From NCBI RefSeq assembly GCF_036046055.1, contig NZ_CP107939.1, positions 6,634,001 to 6,698,000 of the forward strand: DNA of 64,000 nucleotides. Reading direction: 5' to 3'. The notes beneath the pieces were generated by a model. It searched no databases. It was not told the origin of the DNA and saw only the letters and a program-made list of their open reading frames with translations. The position numbers were made by a program, and so were the translations under genes. This DNA comes from Nocardia sp. NBC_00403. Lineage in GTDB: Bacteria; Actinomycetota; Actinomycetes; Mycobacteriales; Mycobacteriaceae. Shown piece by piece: positions 9,527 through 18,593 of the stretch; within the stretch, counting starts at the first letter, position 1, and every line of letters starts with the position of its first letter.

Positions 9527-9541
9527 GATAACAATGTTATC
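9527..9541. promoter_or_regulatory. Perfect operator-like palindrome before TetR gene
   Basis: GATAACAATGTTATC is a perfect inverted repeat with 7 bp arms around one central base. It ends five bases before a TAGATT -10-like element and 20 bases before the TetR gene at 9562. A repressor bound here would cover the promoter, so autoregulation is likely. Confidence 0.6.
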
Positions 9542-9546
9542 CGCAG

Positions 9547-9552
9547 TAGATT
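9547..9552 (+). promoter_or_regulatory. -10-like element TAGATT
   Basis: TAGATT lies nine bases before the ATG at 9562, and no Shine-Dalgarno sequence is present. This fits a nearly leaderless transcript, common in actinobacteria. Confidence 0.4.
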
Positions 9553-9561
9553 AACGCAGCT

Positions 9562-10251
9562 ATGGACGGCAGTCGGCGTACAGCAGATCCGGACCCACGT
9601 CAAAAAATCATCGAAGCGAGCCTGCAGCTGCTGGAAGAAGGCGGCAGCGAGGCGCTACAGGCCCGCCGTATCGGTGCCGAAATCGGCGCCTCGACCATGG
9701 CCGTGTACACCCATTTCGGCGGTATGCACCGGCTATTGGAAGCCATCGTCGCAGAAGCACTCGCCCGCTTCAGCGCGGCACTCGAGGCCGCGCCCGCCAG
9801 CGACGACCCGGTGGCCGACCTCTTCCGCATGAGCCACGCCTATCGGCAATACGCGCTGGCAAGTCCGCAGCGCTATCGACTGATGTTCCGGCTGGCCACG
9901 CCACCGAAACCGGGCCCGAAGCCGACAGTCTCGGCCGGCCGGGCCACACTGCCGGTCGGCGACACCGGTTTCGACGGACTGATTCGAACGGTCGAGCGAA
10001 TCATCGCCGCCGAGCGGATTCGCGACGGTCCCGCGACCGACGTAGCCGGCCGGGTCTGGGGGTTGACCCATGGCATGGTGATGCTCGAACTCGCCGGGTA
10101 CCTCGGGCCAGATGGACCGAGCATCGCCCACGCTCTCGACGCAACAATGCTCGACCTGCTCGTCGGCATGGGCGACGACCGCGATCGCGCGACACGGTCG
10201 CGGGCGCGCGCCATCGCGGATATCGAGCACGCGCGCGGAGCCGACGAATGA
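9562..10251 (+). CDS. TetR/AcrR-family regulator
   Basis: This 229-residue repressor has an N-terminal helix-turn-helix (KIIEASLQLLEEGGSEALQA, then GASTMAVYTHFGGMHRLLEA) and a longer ligand-binding half (HAYRQYALASPQRYRLMF). The motif YRQYALASPQRYRLMF is characteristic of the WHG-type C-terminal domain of actinobacterial TetR proteins. A perfect palindrome just upstream is a probable operator. The PadR gene is divergent from it. The next gene on the same strand is 700 bases away and has its own regulator, so its target other than itself is unknown. Confidence 0.88.
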   Translation: MDGSRRTADPDPRQKIIEASLQLLEEGGSEALQARRIGAEIGASTMAVYTHFGGMHRLLEAIVAEALARFSAALEAAPASDDPVADLFRMSHAYRQYALASPQRYRLMFRLATPPKPGPKPTVSAGRATLPVGDTGFDGLIRTVERIIAAERIRDGPATDVAGRVWGLTHGMVMLELAGYLGPDGPSIAHALDATMLDLLVGMGDDRDRATRSRARAIADIEHARGADE

Positions 10252-10299
10252 CCCCACCGCATCTGAATCATCCAGGCGCAGCTGTGGGCCGGACCGAGA

Positions 10300-10854
10300 T
10301 CACGACTGCAGTCCATCGATCCAGCGCTCCAGGCGTAGCCCCTCCGTGCGCATGAGCTCGGGGTCGCGGAAGGTGTTGGTGAGCAACGATATTCCCTGAT
10401 ACGACGCGACCAGGGCAACCGCCAGCTCGCCTGCATCGCTGCGCCCCATCGCTGCGAATTGCCGCTCGACCCAGTCGATCAACGCACGCATATTCGCCGC
10501 CGACTCCCGATCGAGGCCGTCGGCGCGCTTGCCGAGCTCGGTGGCCAATGTTCCCGTGGGACAGCCGAACTGAGCGGCCACCTCGCGCTGCTCGACCCAG
10601 CCCCGCACCAGCGCCTGTAACCGCTCCCGCGGCTGCTCGTGTTCTTCCAGCACGACGATCAGATCCTGGAGTGACCGCGCGTGCGCGCCGAGCGCCGCCT
10701 GGACCAGCTGATCCTTCGTTTTGAAGTAGTAGTACACATTGCCGACCGGCACCTCCGCGGCGGTGGCGATGTCGGCGATCGTCGTCTTCTCGACGCCCTG
10801 CCGATGGAACACCTCGGCCGCCGCAGCGGCCAGCCGCTCCCGCTTGCCTGTCAT
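10300..10854 (-). CDS. TetR-family regulator of the adjacent oxidoreductase
   Basis: This 184-residue repressor has the helix-turn-helix KTTIADIATAAEVPVGNVYY followed by YFKTKDQLV. The C-terminal half (GCPTGTLATELGKRADGLDR) is of the type found in regulators of quinone- or electrophile-responsive genes. It is divergent from an NmrA-type oxidoreductase starting 100 bases away, and two similar dyads lie in the gap, one near each start. It probably represses both genes and is released by a small molecule the oxidoreductase acts on. Confidence 0.88.
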   Translation of the reverse strand: MTGKRERLAAAAAEVFHRQGVEKTTIADIATAAEVPVGNVYYYFKTKDQLVQAALGAHARSLQDLIVVLEEHEQPRERLQALVRGWVEQREVAAQFGCPTGTLATELGKRADGLDRESAANMRALIDWVERQFAAMGRSDAGELAVALVASYQGISLLTNTFRDPELMRTEGLRLERWIDGLQS

Positions 10855-10873
10855 GCGCCCGCCTTCCTCCGAG

Positions 10874-10889
10874 TTAGTTATTCAACTGA
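10874..10889. promoter_or_regulatory. TetR operator-like dyad, regulator-proximal
   Basis: TTAGT-N6-ACTGA lies 20 bases upstream of the TetR start. It repeats, with one mismatch, the dyad at 10926-10941. The larger segment GAGTTAGTT (10871-10879) is also inverted as AACTAACTC (10936-10944). Confidence 0.5.
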
Positions 10890-10925
10890 CTATAGACAGA
10901 CTTCGGAACTTCGGCTACGTTCTCA

Positions 10926-10941
10926 TTAGTCAGTCAACTAA
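10926..10941. promoter_or_regulatory. TetR operator-like dyad, oxidoreductase-proximal
   Basis: TTAGT-N6-ACTAA is a perfect 5+5 dyad ending 13 bases before the GTG of the oxidoreductase, where it would cover the promoter or the ribosome binding region. It pairs with the related dyad at 10874-10889. Confidence 0.55.
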
Positions 10942-10954
10942 CTCAGGAGCTAAA

Positions 10955-11800
10955 GTGATCGTTGTAACCGGAGCAACCGGCAATGTCGGACGCACCCTCG
11001 TACAGACCCTCGCCGCGGCGGGCGAACAGGTGACCGCAGTGTCCCGCGGAACCACGCCGCCGGCACTGCCCGACGGCGTGCGCCACCAGCGCGCCGATGT
11101 GACCGAGCCCGAAACCCTCGCCCCCGCGTTCGCAGGCGCGAAGGCGCTCTTTCTGCACGACACCGGGACCAGCGCCCATCTGATGAACCCGCGGGCCATT
11201 CTCGAACTCGCGAAATCCGCCGGGATCCAGCGGGTTGTGCAGCTGTCCTCGCAAGGCGTCGCCACCCGACCGGAGTCGCCTTCGCACGGGCAGTTGGGAC
11301 GATCGATCGAGGAAGCTGTGCTGGAGTCAGGGCTGGAGTGGACGATCCTGCGGCCCGGCGCCTTCGCCTCCAATGCGTACGCCTGGGTCGAGTCGGCCCG
11401 CACCCAGCGCACGGTCGCGGCGCCTTTCGGCGATGTCGGCCTGCCGGTCATCGATCCGGCCGACATCGCCGAAGTTGCCGCGGCAGCTTTGTGCGAGGAC
11501 GGCCACGCCGGGCAGATCTATACGTTGACCGGTCCCGCCCCCAGCACACCGCGCCAGCGGGCCGATGAGCTCGGTGCTGCACTCGGCGAGCCGATCCGTT
11601 TCGTCGAGCAGACCCGCGAGGAGGCGCGCGCGCAGATGGTGCAGTTCATACCGGAACCGGTCGTCGAGACCACGCTGGCCATCATCGGCGCACCCACTCC
11701 GGCGGAGCAGCAGGTGTCCCCGGACGTCGCAAAGGTGCTCGGGCGCGCACCACACAGCTTCGCGGACTGGGCTCGGCGAAACGTGGTCGCGTTCAAGTAG
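10955..11800 (+). CDS. NmrA-like NAD(P)H-binding oxidoreductase
   Basis: This 281-residue atypical short-chain dehydrogenase starts at GTG 10955, after AGGAG. It begins directly with the Rossmann nucleotide-binding strand and loop IVVTGATGNVGRTL. Further NmrA/QOR2-type features are ADVTEPETLAPAF, VVQLSSQGV and WTILRPGAFASNAY. It lacks the canonical YxxxK pair, as many NmrA-like proteins do. Such enzymes reduce quinones or act as redox sensors. It is divergent from a TetR gene and followed by a hairpin, so it is a single-gene transcript. Confidence 0.88.
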   Translation: MIVVTGATGNVGRTLVQTLAAAGEQVTAVSRGTTPPALPDGVRHQRADVTEPETLAPAFAGAKALFLHDTGTSAHLMNPRAILELAKSAGIQRVVQLSSQGVATRPESPSHGQLGRSIEEAVLESGLEWTILRPGAFASNAYAWVESARTQRTVAAPFGDVGLPVIDPADIAEVAAAALCEDGHAGQIYTLTGPAPSTPRQRADELGAALGEPIRFVEQTREEARAQMVQFIPEPVVETTLAIIGAPTPAEQQVSPDVAKVLGRAPHSFADWARRNVVAFK

Positions 11801-11811
11801 TTCGGCTTGTT

Positions 11812-11837
11812 GACAGCGTTCGAGGGCGAATGCTGTC
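11812..11837 (+). terminator. Hairpin after the NmrA-like gene
   Basis: Arms GACAGCGTTCG (11812-11822) and CGAATGCTGTC (11827-11837) pair with one mismatch around the loop AGGG, starting 12 bases after the stop codon. No T run follows, which is normal for actinobacterial terminators. Confidence 0.5.
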
Positions 11838-12025
11838 GGCTACACCACTACGGCGAGGAACAGTAAGACGCGGCGACAGCGGCGACCGGCAGACCGGGCG
11901 GCACAGCGCACGACTGCCGGCGGGCCAGCGCAGATGCCGACGGCAGGCGGCAGGCGGCGGTCAGAAGACTCCGGCGGTGCCGGAATGCAGTTCGCAACAG
12001 CCGACTCGCGCCTGGTCGGCCACGG

Positions 12026-14890
12026 TCAGCCGATGTCGACCGGATCTATTTGGACGCGAAGAGGTGCGTCGGATCGATGGGTGCTGCGGACTGCCTGGGC
12101 GGCGGTAAGAGCTCGGGACAGCGCAGCACCGGCAGTGCGATCGACGCGCAGGAGCATGCGTTCGACTTCGGCGGGGCTGTCACCGGCAAAGGGTTTGCGG
12201 GCGCCGGGTGGGAGGGGGACGGGGCCGAGGACATCGACACCTTCGGGAAGGTTTGCGGCAGCGAGCAATTCGGCGACCGCATCAGCGGCGCCGTCGACGG
12301 CGGCCATGCGGACCGCAGGCGGGAAGCCGACCTCGAGGCGACCGGCCAACTCGGCGTGCGCATGGCCGACCGGATCCCAGCGCAACAGCGCTTGCACGGT
12401 GGGAATCGACGGATCGGCCATCACGATGACCTGACCGTGCGCGCGAACCAAGGTGGCGGCCGACATCCATCGCCGCAGCGTGTCCTCGGCGGCGCGCAAG
12501 TCCGCCCGGCTCAGCAGCGCCCAGGCGTCCAGCAGCAGCGCGACGCCGTAACCGCCGGGCAGCACCGGTTCGGCGCCGACCGTCGCGACCACGACCTGCG
12601 GGCCCGGTTCGACGGTGTCCAGCATCGCGCCTCCGCTGGAACCGCGAATAGGCACACCGGGAAAGGCACGACCGAGCTCTTCCGCGGTGCGTAAGGCCCC
12701 GATGACGACCGCACGTAAGGCCCGCGACCCACAGCTCGCACAGCGGAAGGCCGCCTCGGCGATGCCGCACCAGCGGCAACTCGGACTGTGCGCGACGTCG
12801 TCGTGGTGCGAGCGAACCTCCGGCAGCGCAAGTGGCCCATTGCAGTGCCGACAGCGCGCGGGCGTCCGGCATTTCGCGCAGGCCAGCGACGGCACATAGC
12901 CACGCCGTGGCACCTGCACCAATACCGCCGCACCTTCTTTCAACGCCGACCGCGCGGCCGCGAACCCCACTCTGGGGATGCGCACAGCGCGCGCAATCGG
13001 GTCGCGCTCCAACGCCATGTCGGTGTCCCCCGGTGCGCTGATCCGCGGCGAGAACTTCCGCACCACCCCGCGGTCGGCGACCAGATCGTGCGCCCACCCC
13101 GAATCGACAACGGCCTGTATCTCCGCTGTCCGCGCGAACCCCGCTGCGATGAAGGCCGCACCTGTCTCGTGCGCGCGCAGCATCGCTACTTCGCGCGCGT
13201 GGGGATACGGCGCTCGCTGCTCGGCATAGGTGTCGTCGCCGTCGTCCCAGATCGCGATCAGGCCCAGCTCCGTCGCCGGCGCGAACACCGCACTACGTGT
13301 TCCGACCACCACCCGCGCTGTCCCGCGCAACGCCGCAAGCCATCGCCGATACCGGGCTGCGGGCCCCAGCCCAGCCGCCAATCCGACCGCCGAATCCCCC
13401 ACCAGCCGAACACATTCCGCCAGCACCCGATCGAGATCTCGCTGATCGGGCACCATCAGAATCGCACTGCGCCCCCGCCCGACAACCACCGCAGCCAACT
13501 CCGCCAACCGCCGCGCCCAATCCTCCCCCGGCAACGCCTGCCACGCCGCCCGCGGCCCCCTCCCCTGCCCCAGTGCGTCCAGGAACGCGGTCCCATGGAT
13601 GTACCGGTCCCACGGCGTCGGATCGACAGTGAGCTCGGCGCTGAAGTCCACGGCCACAGTGGGCGACAATTTCCCGACGCGATCGCCGTGACGAGCAGAT
13701 CCCGGCGCACGATCGACACCCGAATCCACCTCGGCCACAGCCGGATCGATGGACAGCACCCGCGCAGACGCCGCAGCAACACCAGAGATAGACGATTTCC
13801 CGACAGCATCACCGCCACCACCGGACGCCGACGCGCCGTCGACACCCGAATCCACCTCGACCGGGCCGATGGAAACGGGGTCAGGTGTGTCACGATGCGG
13901 CGACCGCAGGCTGGGTGTCTGCTCCATCGCACCGTCGGCTCCGGCAGTCTCATCGCTCGGGCCGGCAGGAGCACCTGGTGGACGCGAATCTGACACGGAG
14001 GCAACAGAATCGATGTTGAGGTCATGGCGAGATCCGGAGGCCGAGCTCGGCGTTGCAGCGTCCGCGGGGGAATTGGTTCGTACGGCAACCGAATCCGCGC
14101 CGGGCGGCGTGCTGTCCCCCACGACCGGCGCTACGGTCGGCGCGGACGCGACGGCCATCGCGGATCCGCCGATCGAATTCGGGCCATCGCCTGAACCAGA
14201 TTCGGCTGCATCAGGTTTCGTGGAGGCCGTTGCGTGAGGCGACGCCGAGCGCATGAAGCCTGCGGCCGTCGTGGAGCCGCCGCGATCATCGCCCGAAACC
14301 AAGTGGGCACCAGCGGCCGCAGCCGGGTCAGCCTTCGGAGCGGGCGCGGCGGAAGCGGTGCCACCACGTCGACCGGCGGCATCAGCACCCGGCGCATGCT
14401 CCGGTTGTACATCGCCGGAGGCGACCGAATCTTCTTGCGCCACTGCCGACTCGGCCGGCTTCTTCGAGCCGCCGGATTCGGTGCGAGCGTGACGGGGCGG
14501 GATGGCCAGGCGCAGTACGTCGGCTCGGGTGCCTGCGTAGCGGGCAGCGACGGCGGTGGCGAGCTTCAGGATTTCGGGAGTGAGAACTCGCTCCGGGGAG
14601 ACGACACGTTCGAGTTTGACGAGCTTGCCGGAATGGTCGCTGCGGGCGAGGCGGGCCAGGAGGTAGCCGTCGACCAGCCGGCCCGCGAAACGGACGCGGA
14701 CTCGGACGCCGGGTTGGGCGATGGCGTCCAACTCCGGGGGGACGAGGTAGTCGAAGTCACGGTCCAGGTGGGCGGGCGACAGCAGCGGGAGCACCCGTGC
14801 GATGGGTGCTCCCGCTGCTGTCGAATCATGTGCCGCCCGTGCCCCCGTGGACGCGGGAGTGGCGGGGTGGTCCGCCGTGGGCTGGTTCAC
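12026..14890 (-). CDS. priA: Primosomal protein N' (PriA), actinobacterial type, with large insertion
   Basis: This is a replication-restart protein of the PriA family, 954 residues long against about 650 in relatives. Residues 28-135 match the DNA-binding domain (ARVLPLLSPAHLDRDFDYLV). Residues ~425-954 match the helicase-like half, with the zinc-binding cysteines CAKCRTPARCRHCNG and CRWCG...CASCGS. As in other actinobacterial PriA proteins the Walker A motif is not recognisable (VVVGRGRSAILMVPDQ), so ATP-driven unwinding is doubtful. Residues ~138-420 are an extra low-complexity Ala/Ser/Gly/Asp/Pro-rich segment. The gene follows metK on the same strand with 15 bases between them, a conserved arrangement. 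Confidence 0.9.
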   Translation of the reverse strand: MNQPTADHPATPASTGARAAHDSTAAGAPIARVLPLLSPAHLDRDFDYLVPPELDAIAQPGVRVRVRFAGRLVDGYLLARLARSDHSGKLVKLERVVSPERVLTPEILKLATAVAARYAGTRADVLRLAIPPRHARTESGGSKKPAESAVAQEDSVASGDVQPEHAPGADAAGRRGGTASAAPAPKADPAAAAGAHLVSGDDRGGSTTAAGFMRSASPHATASTKPDAAESGSGDGPNSIGGSAMAVASAPTVAPVVGDSTPPGADSVAVRTNSPADAATPSSASGSRHDLNIDSVASVSDSRPPGAPAGPSDETAGADGAMEQTPSLRSPHRDTPDPVSIGPVEVDSGVDGASASGGGGDAVGKSSISGVAAASARVLSIDPAVAEVDSGVDRAPGSARHGDRVGKLSPTVAVDFSAELTVDPTPWDRYIHGTAFLDALGQGRGPRAAWQALPGEDWARRLAELAAVVVGRGRSAILMVPDQRDLDRVLAECVRLVGDSAVGLAAGLGPAARYRRWLAALRGTARVVVGTRSAVFAPATELGLIAIWDDGDDTYAEQRAPYPHAREVAMLRAHETGAAFIAAGFARTAEIQAVVDSGWAHDLVADRGVVRKFSPRISAPGDTDMALERDPIARAVRIPRVGFAAARSALKEGAAVLVQVPRRGYVPSLACAKCRTPARCRHCNGPLALPEVRSHHDDVAHSPSCRWCGIAEAAFRCASCGSRALRAVVIGALRTAEELGRAFPGVPIRGSSGGAMLDTVEPGPQVVVATVGAEPVLPGGYGVALLLDAWALLSRADLRAAEDTLRRWMSAATLVRAHGQVIVMADPSIPTVQALLRWDPVGHAHAELAGRLEVGFPPAVRMAAVDGAADAVAELLAAANLPEGVDVLGPVPLPPGARKPFAGDSPAEVERMLLRVDRTAGAALSRALTAAQAVRSTHRSDAPLRVQIDPVDIG
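13633..14479 (-). repeat. Low-complexity insertion in PriA with internal repeat
   Basis: The stretch encodes about 280 disordered residues absent from typical PriA. Two copies of an EVDSGVD...VGK unit lie 42 residues apart: EVDSGVDGASASGGGGDAVG (codons around 13802-13858) and EVDSGVDRAPGSARHGDRVG (around 13675-13731). This suggests growth by tandem duplication. The reading frame stays open throughout and ends with the conserved PriA middle region, so it is not a frameshift artefact. Confidence 0.6.
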
Positions 14891-14905
14891 GCGGGCCGGG
14901 TCGGC

Positions 14906-16117
14906 TTACAGGCCGATTGCCGCGCGCAGCTTGTCGGCGCGATCGGTGTGCTCCCATGGCAGGTCGATGTCGGTGCGGCCGAAGTGGCCGTACGCGGCGG
15001 TCGGTGCGTAGATCGGGCGCAGCAGGTCGAGGTCGCGAATGATCGCGCCGGGGCGCAGGTCGAAGACCTCGGTGATCGCACTCGAAATGCGAGTCGGGTC
15101 GACCTTCTCGGTGCCGAAGGTCTCCACGAACAGACCGACCGGAGCGGCCTTGCCGATGGCGTAGGCGACCTGAACCTCGACGCGGTCGGCCAGTCCGGCC
15201 GCGACGACGTTCTTGGCGACCCAGCGCATGGCGTACGCGGCCGAGCGGTCGACCTTCGACGGGTCCTTGCCGGAGAACGCGCCCCCGCCGTGGCGGGCCA
15301 TGCCGCCATAGGTGTCGACGATGATCTTGCGGCCGGTCAGGCCCGCGTCGCCCATCGGGCCGCCGAGCACGAACTTGCCGGTGGGGTTGACCAGCAGCCG
15401 GATGTTCGAGGTGTCCAGGCTCGGCAGGTCCAGATCGGCGACCACCGCATCGACGACCTTCTCGCGGATATCGGGCGCGAGCAGGTTGTCCAGATCGATA
15501 TCCGCGGCGTGCTGGGTGGAGATGACGACCGTGTCCAGGCGAACCGGCCGGTCGCCTTCGTATTCGATGGTGACCTGGGTCTTGCCGTCCGGGCGCAGGT
15601 AGGGCAGCACGCCGGACTTGCGGACCTCGGTGAGCCTGCGCGAGAGGCGATGGGCCAGCGCGATCGGCAGCGGCATGAGCTCGGGGGTGTCGGTGTTCGC
15701 GTAGCCGAACATCAGCCCCTGGTCACCCGCGCCCTGGCGCTCGATCTCGTCGTCGGAACCCGCGGTGCGCGCCTCGTGCGAGGTGTCGACACCCTGCGCG
15801 ATGTCCGGCGACTGCGCGCCGATGGCGATATTGACGCCACAGGAATTTCCGTCGAAACCCTTTGCGGACGAGTCGTATCCGATTTCCAGGACCTTCTCGC
15901 GGACAATGCGCGGAATATCCGCGTAGGCCGACGTGGTGACCTCACCCGCGACGTGGACCTGACCGGTCGTGACGAGAGTTTCCACCGCGACCCGGCTGCG
16001 CGGGTCTTCCGCGAGCAACGCGTCGAGAATGGAATCGCTGATGGCATCACAGATCTTGTCCGGATGACCCTCGGTCACGGACTCACTGGTGAATAGCCGG
16101 CTGCCGGACGTGCGCAC
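14906..16117 (-). CDS. metK: S-adenosylmethionine synthetase
   Basis: MetK makes S-adenosylmethionine from methionine and ATP in the cytosol. The 403-residue length is normal. The GTG at 16117 gives [20 protein letters not shown] at the N-terminus, the conserved methionine- and ATP-binding segment, and a purine-rich ribosome binding site (GAGGGAGAGG) precedes it. [12 protein letters not shown] and [20 protein letters not shown] are the diagnostic family motifs. It lies between coaBC and priA on the minus strand, with a 311-base gap upstream that probably contains its own promoter. Confidence 0.97.
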   Translation of the reverse strand: MRTSGSRLFTSESVTEGHPDKICDAISDSILDALLAEDPRSRVAVETLVTTGQVHVAGEVTTSAYADIPRIVREKVLEIGYDSSAKGFDGNSCGVNIAIGAQSPDIAQGVDTSHEARTAGSDDEIERQGAGDQGLMFGYANTDTPELMPLPIALAHRLSRRLTEVRKSGVLPYLRPDGKTQVTIEYEGDRPVRLDTVVISTQHAADIDLDNLLAPDIREKVVDAVVADLDLPSLDTSNIRLLVNPTGKFVLGGPMGDAGLTGRKIIVDTYGGMARHGGGAFSGKDPSKVDRSAAYAMRWVAKNVVAAGLADRVEVQVAYAIGKAAPVGLFVETFGTEKVDPTRISSAITEVFDLRPGAIIRDLDLLRPIYAPTAAYGHFGRTDIDLPWEHTDRADKLRAAIGL

Positions 16118-16195
16118 AGTTCTTCCCTCTCCCTCAACGGGTTACTCGTGTCGGTTTGCGACAGTAACGTGCTGCCGCCACCGCGCAACCCTTCA

Positions 16196-16270
16196 TCTCA
16201 GACTATTCCAAACCACCGACGCAATGGCCCGCGGTCAAACGCTGTCTCAGACTATTCGGCGACCGACGCA
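16196..16270. repeat. Two imperfect ~48 bp direct repeats upstream of metK
   Basis: TCTCAGACTATTC occurs at 16196-16208 and 16245-16257. ACCGACGCA follows at 16215-16223 and 16262-16270. The two units are therefore 47-49 bases apart. They lie within the 311-base region between the coaBC stop and the metK start and could be paired protein-binding sites. No SAM riboswitch fold was recognised. Confidence 0.5.
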
Positions 16271-16428
16271 CATTGCCGGATCTTCATCCCGACATTGCGT
16301 CGCTCGCCTGAATATCTGCACCGCGACCGACCGGTTGATGGTGGTGATTACCTCCACACCGCAATACTCACGGCGCCGCTACAAGACTTGAACGAATAGT
16401 TCGCACCGGCGCATCGGCGCACGACGGC

Positions 16429-17652
16429 TCAGCGCAACAACGGGCCGAGTGCGTCGAGCACCCGGCTCGCCAGCAGCGCCTTCGACCCGTGGTCGAGCGC
16501 CTGTTCGGTGCCGTCCGCACCGAGCAGCCAGCCGTCATTGGTGTCGACCTCGAATGCCTTGCCCTCGCCGACCGCGTTCACGACCAGCAGATCGCAACCC
16601 TTGCGGGCCAGCTTTGCCCGCGCGTGGGTGAGCACGTCGCCCTGCTCGTCACCGGTCTCGGCGGCGAAGCCGACGATCGCGGTGCCAGGCAACTGGCCGT
16701 CGCGGCGCGACTGCACCAGACCGGCGAGAATGTCGTCGGTCTTGGTCAGCGCGATCACATCCGGCTCGCCCGCGCCCTTCTTGATCTTGGCCGCGGCCAC
16801 GTTGGTCGGCCGGAAATCGGCCACCGCCGCTGCCATGATCACCGCGTCGGCGCCGACCGCGTGCTTGTCCACCGCGGTCTTGAGCTGTTCGGCCGTCGTC
16901 ACATGTACCAGGTCGACGGCAGCCGGGGCGGCCATCTCGATCGTGTTGCCCGCGATCAGCGTGACGTGAGCGCCGCGCTGAGCAGCGACCCGTGCCAGCG
17001 CATAGCCTTGCTTGCCGGAGCTGCGGTTGCCGAGGAAACGCACCGGGTCCAGCGGTTCTCTGGTGCCACCGGCGGTGATAACCACGCGGCGGCCTTCCAG
17101 ATCACGCGGGATCGCGTCGGCACGCTCGAGCAGCAACGTAGCGAGTCCGAAGATCTCCTCGGGCTCGGGCAACCGTCCTGGTCCGGTGTCGGTGCCGGTG
17201 AGGCGGCCCGACGCGGGTTCCATGACGATCGCACCGTGCGCACGCAGCGTCGCGACATTGGCGATGGTGGCCGGATGCTCCCACATCTCGGTGTGCATCG
17301 CGGGCGCGAAAACCACCGGACATCGGGCCGTCAGCAGCGTGGCGGTCAACAGGTCGTCGGCGCGGCCGCTCGCGGCACGCGCCATCAGATCGGCGGTCGC
17401 CGGGGCGATGACAACGAGGTCCGCCTCCTGACCGAGCCGTACGTGGGGTACCTCGGGCACGTCCGCGAACACGCCGGTGTGCACCGGGTTCCCGGACAGT
17501 GCCTCGAAGGTGGCCTTGCCGACGAATTGCAACGCCGACTCGGTGGGGATCACCCGAACCTGGTGCCCGGTCTCGGTGAACCGGCGCACAATCGAGCAGG
17601 CTTTGTAGGCGGCGATCCCTCCGCCGACGCCGACGACGATCCGTGTGGTCAC
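16429..17652 (-). CDS. coaBC: Bifunctional phosphopantothenoylcysteine synthetase/decarboxylase
   Basis: CoaBC carries out two steps of coenzyme A synthesis, joining cysteine to 4'-phosphopantothenate and decarboxylating the product. It has 407 residues. Residues 1-180 form the flavin-binding CoaC domain ([19 protein letters not shown], catalytic His in [18 protein letters not shown]). Residues ~185-405 form the CoaB domain ([38 protein letters not shown]). It starts with GTG 17652, 40 bases after rpoZ, in the conserved gmk-rpoZ-coaBC order. Confidence 0.96.
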   Translation of the reverse strand: MTTRIVVGVGGGIAAYKACSIVRRFTETGHQVRVIPTESALQFVGKATFEALSGNPVHTGVFADVPEVPHVRLGQEADLVVIAPATADLMARAASGRADDLLTATLLTARCPVVFAPAMHTEMWEHPATIANVATLRAHGAIVMEPASGRLTGTDTGPGRLPEPEEIFGLATLLLERADAIPRDLEGRRVVITAGGTREPLDPVRFLGNRSSGKQGYALARVAAQRGAHVTLIAGNTIEMAAPAAVDLVHVTTAEQLKTAVDKHAVGADAVIMAAAVADFRPTNVAAAKIKKGAGEPDVIALTKTDDILAGLVQSRRDGQLPGTAIVGFAAETGDEQGDVLTHARAKLARKGCDLLVVNAVGEGKAFEVDTNDGWLLGADGTEQALDHGSKALLASRVLDALGPLLR

Positions 17653-17692
17653 TACGCCTCCGGCCTAGATGTGGTCACTGCGTCCGCTCGAA

Positions 17693-17974
17693 CTACTCGC
17701 CTTCGGCGTGCTCGAGCAGATCGGAGTGGATTTCGCGCATCGCGACCGACAGCGGCTTCTCCTGCAGACCCGGCTCGACCAGTGGACCGACGTACTCGAG
17801 GATGCCGTCGCCGAGCTGGTTGTAGTAGTCGTTGATCTGACGAGCCCGCTTGGCTGCGTAGATGACCAGGGCGTACTTGGACGAGGTGCGCTCCAGCAAC
17901 TCGTCGATCGGCGGGTTGGTCAGGCCGATCGGAGTGTCGTATGCCGGGGCGGGCTTGATGTCCGTACTGCTCAC
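17693..17974 (-). CDS. rpoZ: RNA polymerase omega subunit
   Basis: Omega stabilises the beta' subunit of RNA polymerase. The protein is 93 residues with GTG 17974 as start, preceded by GCAGGAG. A GTG at 18004 would add ten residues without a good ribosome binding site. The conserved core ITNPPID-like segment is [20 protein letters not shown], followed by [17 protein letters not shown]. The C-terminus [20 protein letters not shown] matches the mycobacterial form. It lies between gmk and coaBC. Confidence 0.95.
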   Translation of the reverse strand: MSSTDIKPAPAYDTPIGLTNPPIDELLERTSSKYALVIYAAKRARQINDYYNQLGDGILEYVGPLVEPGLQEKPLSVAMREIHSDLLEHAEGE

Positions 17975-18000
17975 TAGGGGCGCTCCTGCGGGGGTGGGGG

Positions 18001-18585
18001 TCACGAACTCGAATTTGTGCTAACAAACAACGATACCAACTGCTCACACGCGCTGGTCACCTCGTCGTTCACGATGACGATGTCGAACTCGTCACAGGCC
18101 GCCAATTCGGTCCTGGCGGTTTCCAGCCTGCGCTCGATGACTTCGGGCGATTCGGTGCCGCGCGACCGCAGCCTGGTGACCAATTCGTCCCAGCTGGGCG
18201 GGGCGAGGAACACCAGCAGCGCCTCGGGCATGGTCTTGCGTACCGACCGCGCGCCCTCGAGATCGACCTCGACGAGCACGGGAAGTCCGGCGGCCATTGC
18301 CTCGCGTACCGGACCCGCCGGGGTACCGGAACGTTGTAATCCTCCGTGGATGTCCGCCCACTCGAGCAGTTCGCCCGCCTCGATCATGGCGTCGAACTCG
18401 TCCCGGGTGACGAACCGATAGTCCCGGCCGTCGACCTCCCCGGGCCTTGGGGCCCGGGTCGTTGCCGACACACTGAAGACCAAGTGGGGCAGCCGCTCAC
18501 GGACGCAGCGCACCACAGTGGACTTACCCACGGCCGAGGGGCCGACCAGTACAACCAGTCGACCCTTCCGCGTGTGTCCGATCAC
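18001..18585 (-). CDS. gmk: Guanylate kinase
   Basis: This 194-residue enzyme phosphorylates GMP to GDP. The P-loop is GPSAVGKST near the N-terminus. The GMP-binding region reads [20 protein letters not shown], and the lid region is [20 protein letters not shown]. It starts eight bases after mihF and ends 26 bases before rpoZ, so the three genes are probably cotranscribed. Confidence 0.96.
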   Translation of the reverse strand: MIGHTRKGRLVVLVGPSAVGKSTVVRCVRERLPHLVFSVSATTRAPRPGEVDGRDYRFVTRDEFDAMIEAGELLEWADIHGGLQRSGTPAGPVREAMAAGLPVLVEVDLEGARSVRKTMPEALLVFLAPPSWDELVTRLRSRGTESPEVIERRLETARTELAACDEFDIVIVNDEVTSACEQLVSLFVSTNSSS

Positions 18586-18593
18586 CTTCGTTG

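Noticed and set aside
14234..16096. 620-codon open frame on the plus strand across metK and priA
   Set aside because: It is the antisense frame of two clearly conserved genes and its protein is Arg/Gly/Asp-rich with no domain, a usual effect of high GC.
16118..16428. Possible SAM riboswitch upstream of metK
   Set aside because: No SAM-I, SAM-II or SAM-IV core pattern could be recognised by eye. Only the direct repeats stand out.
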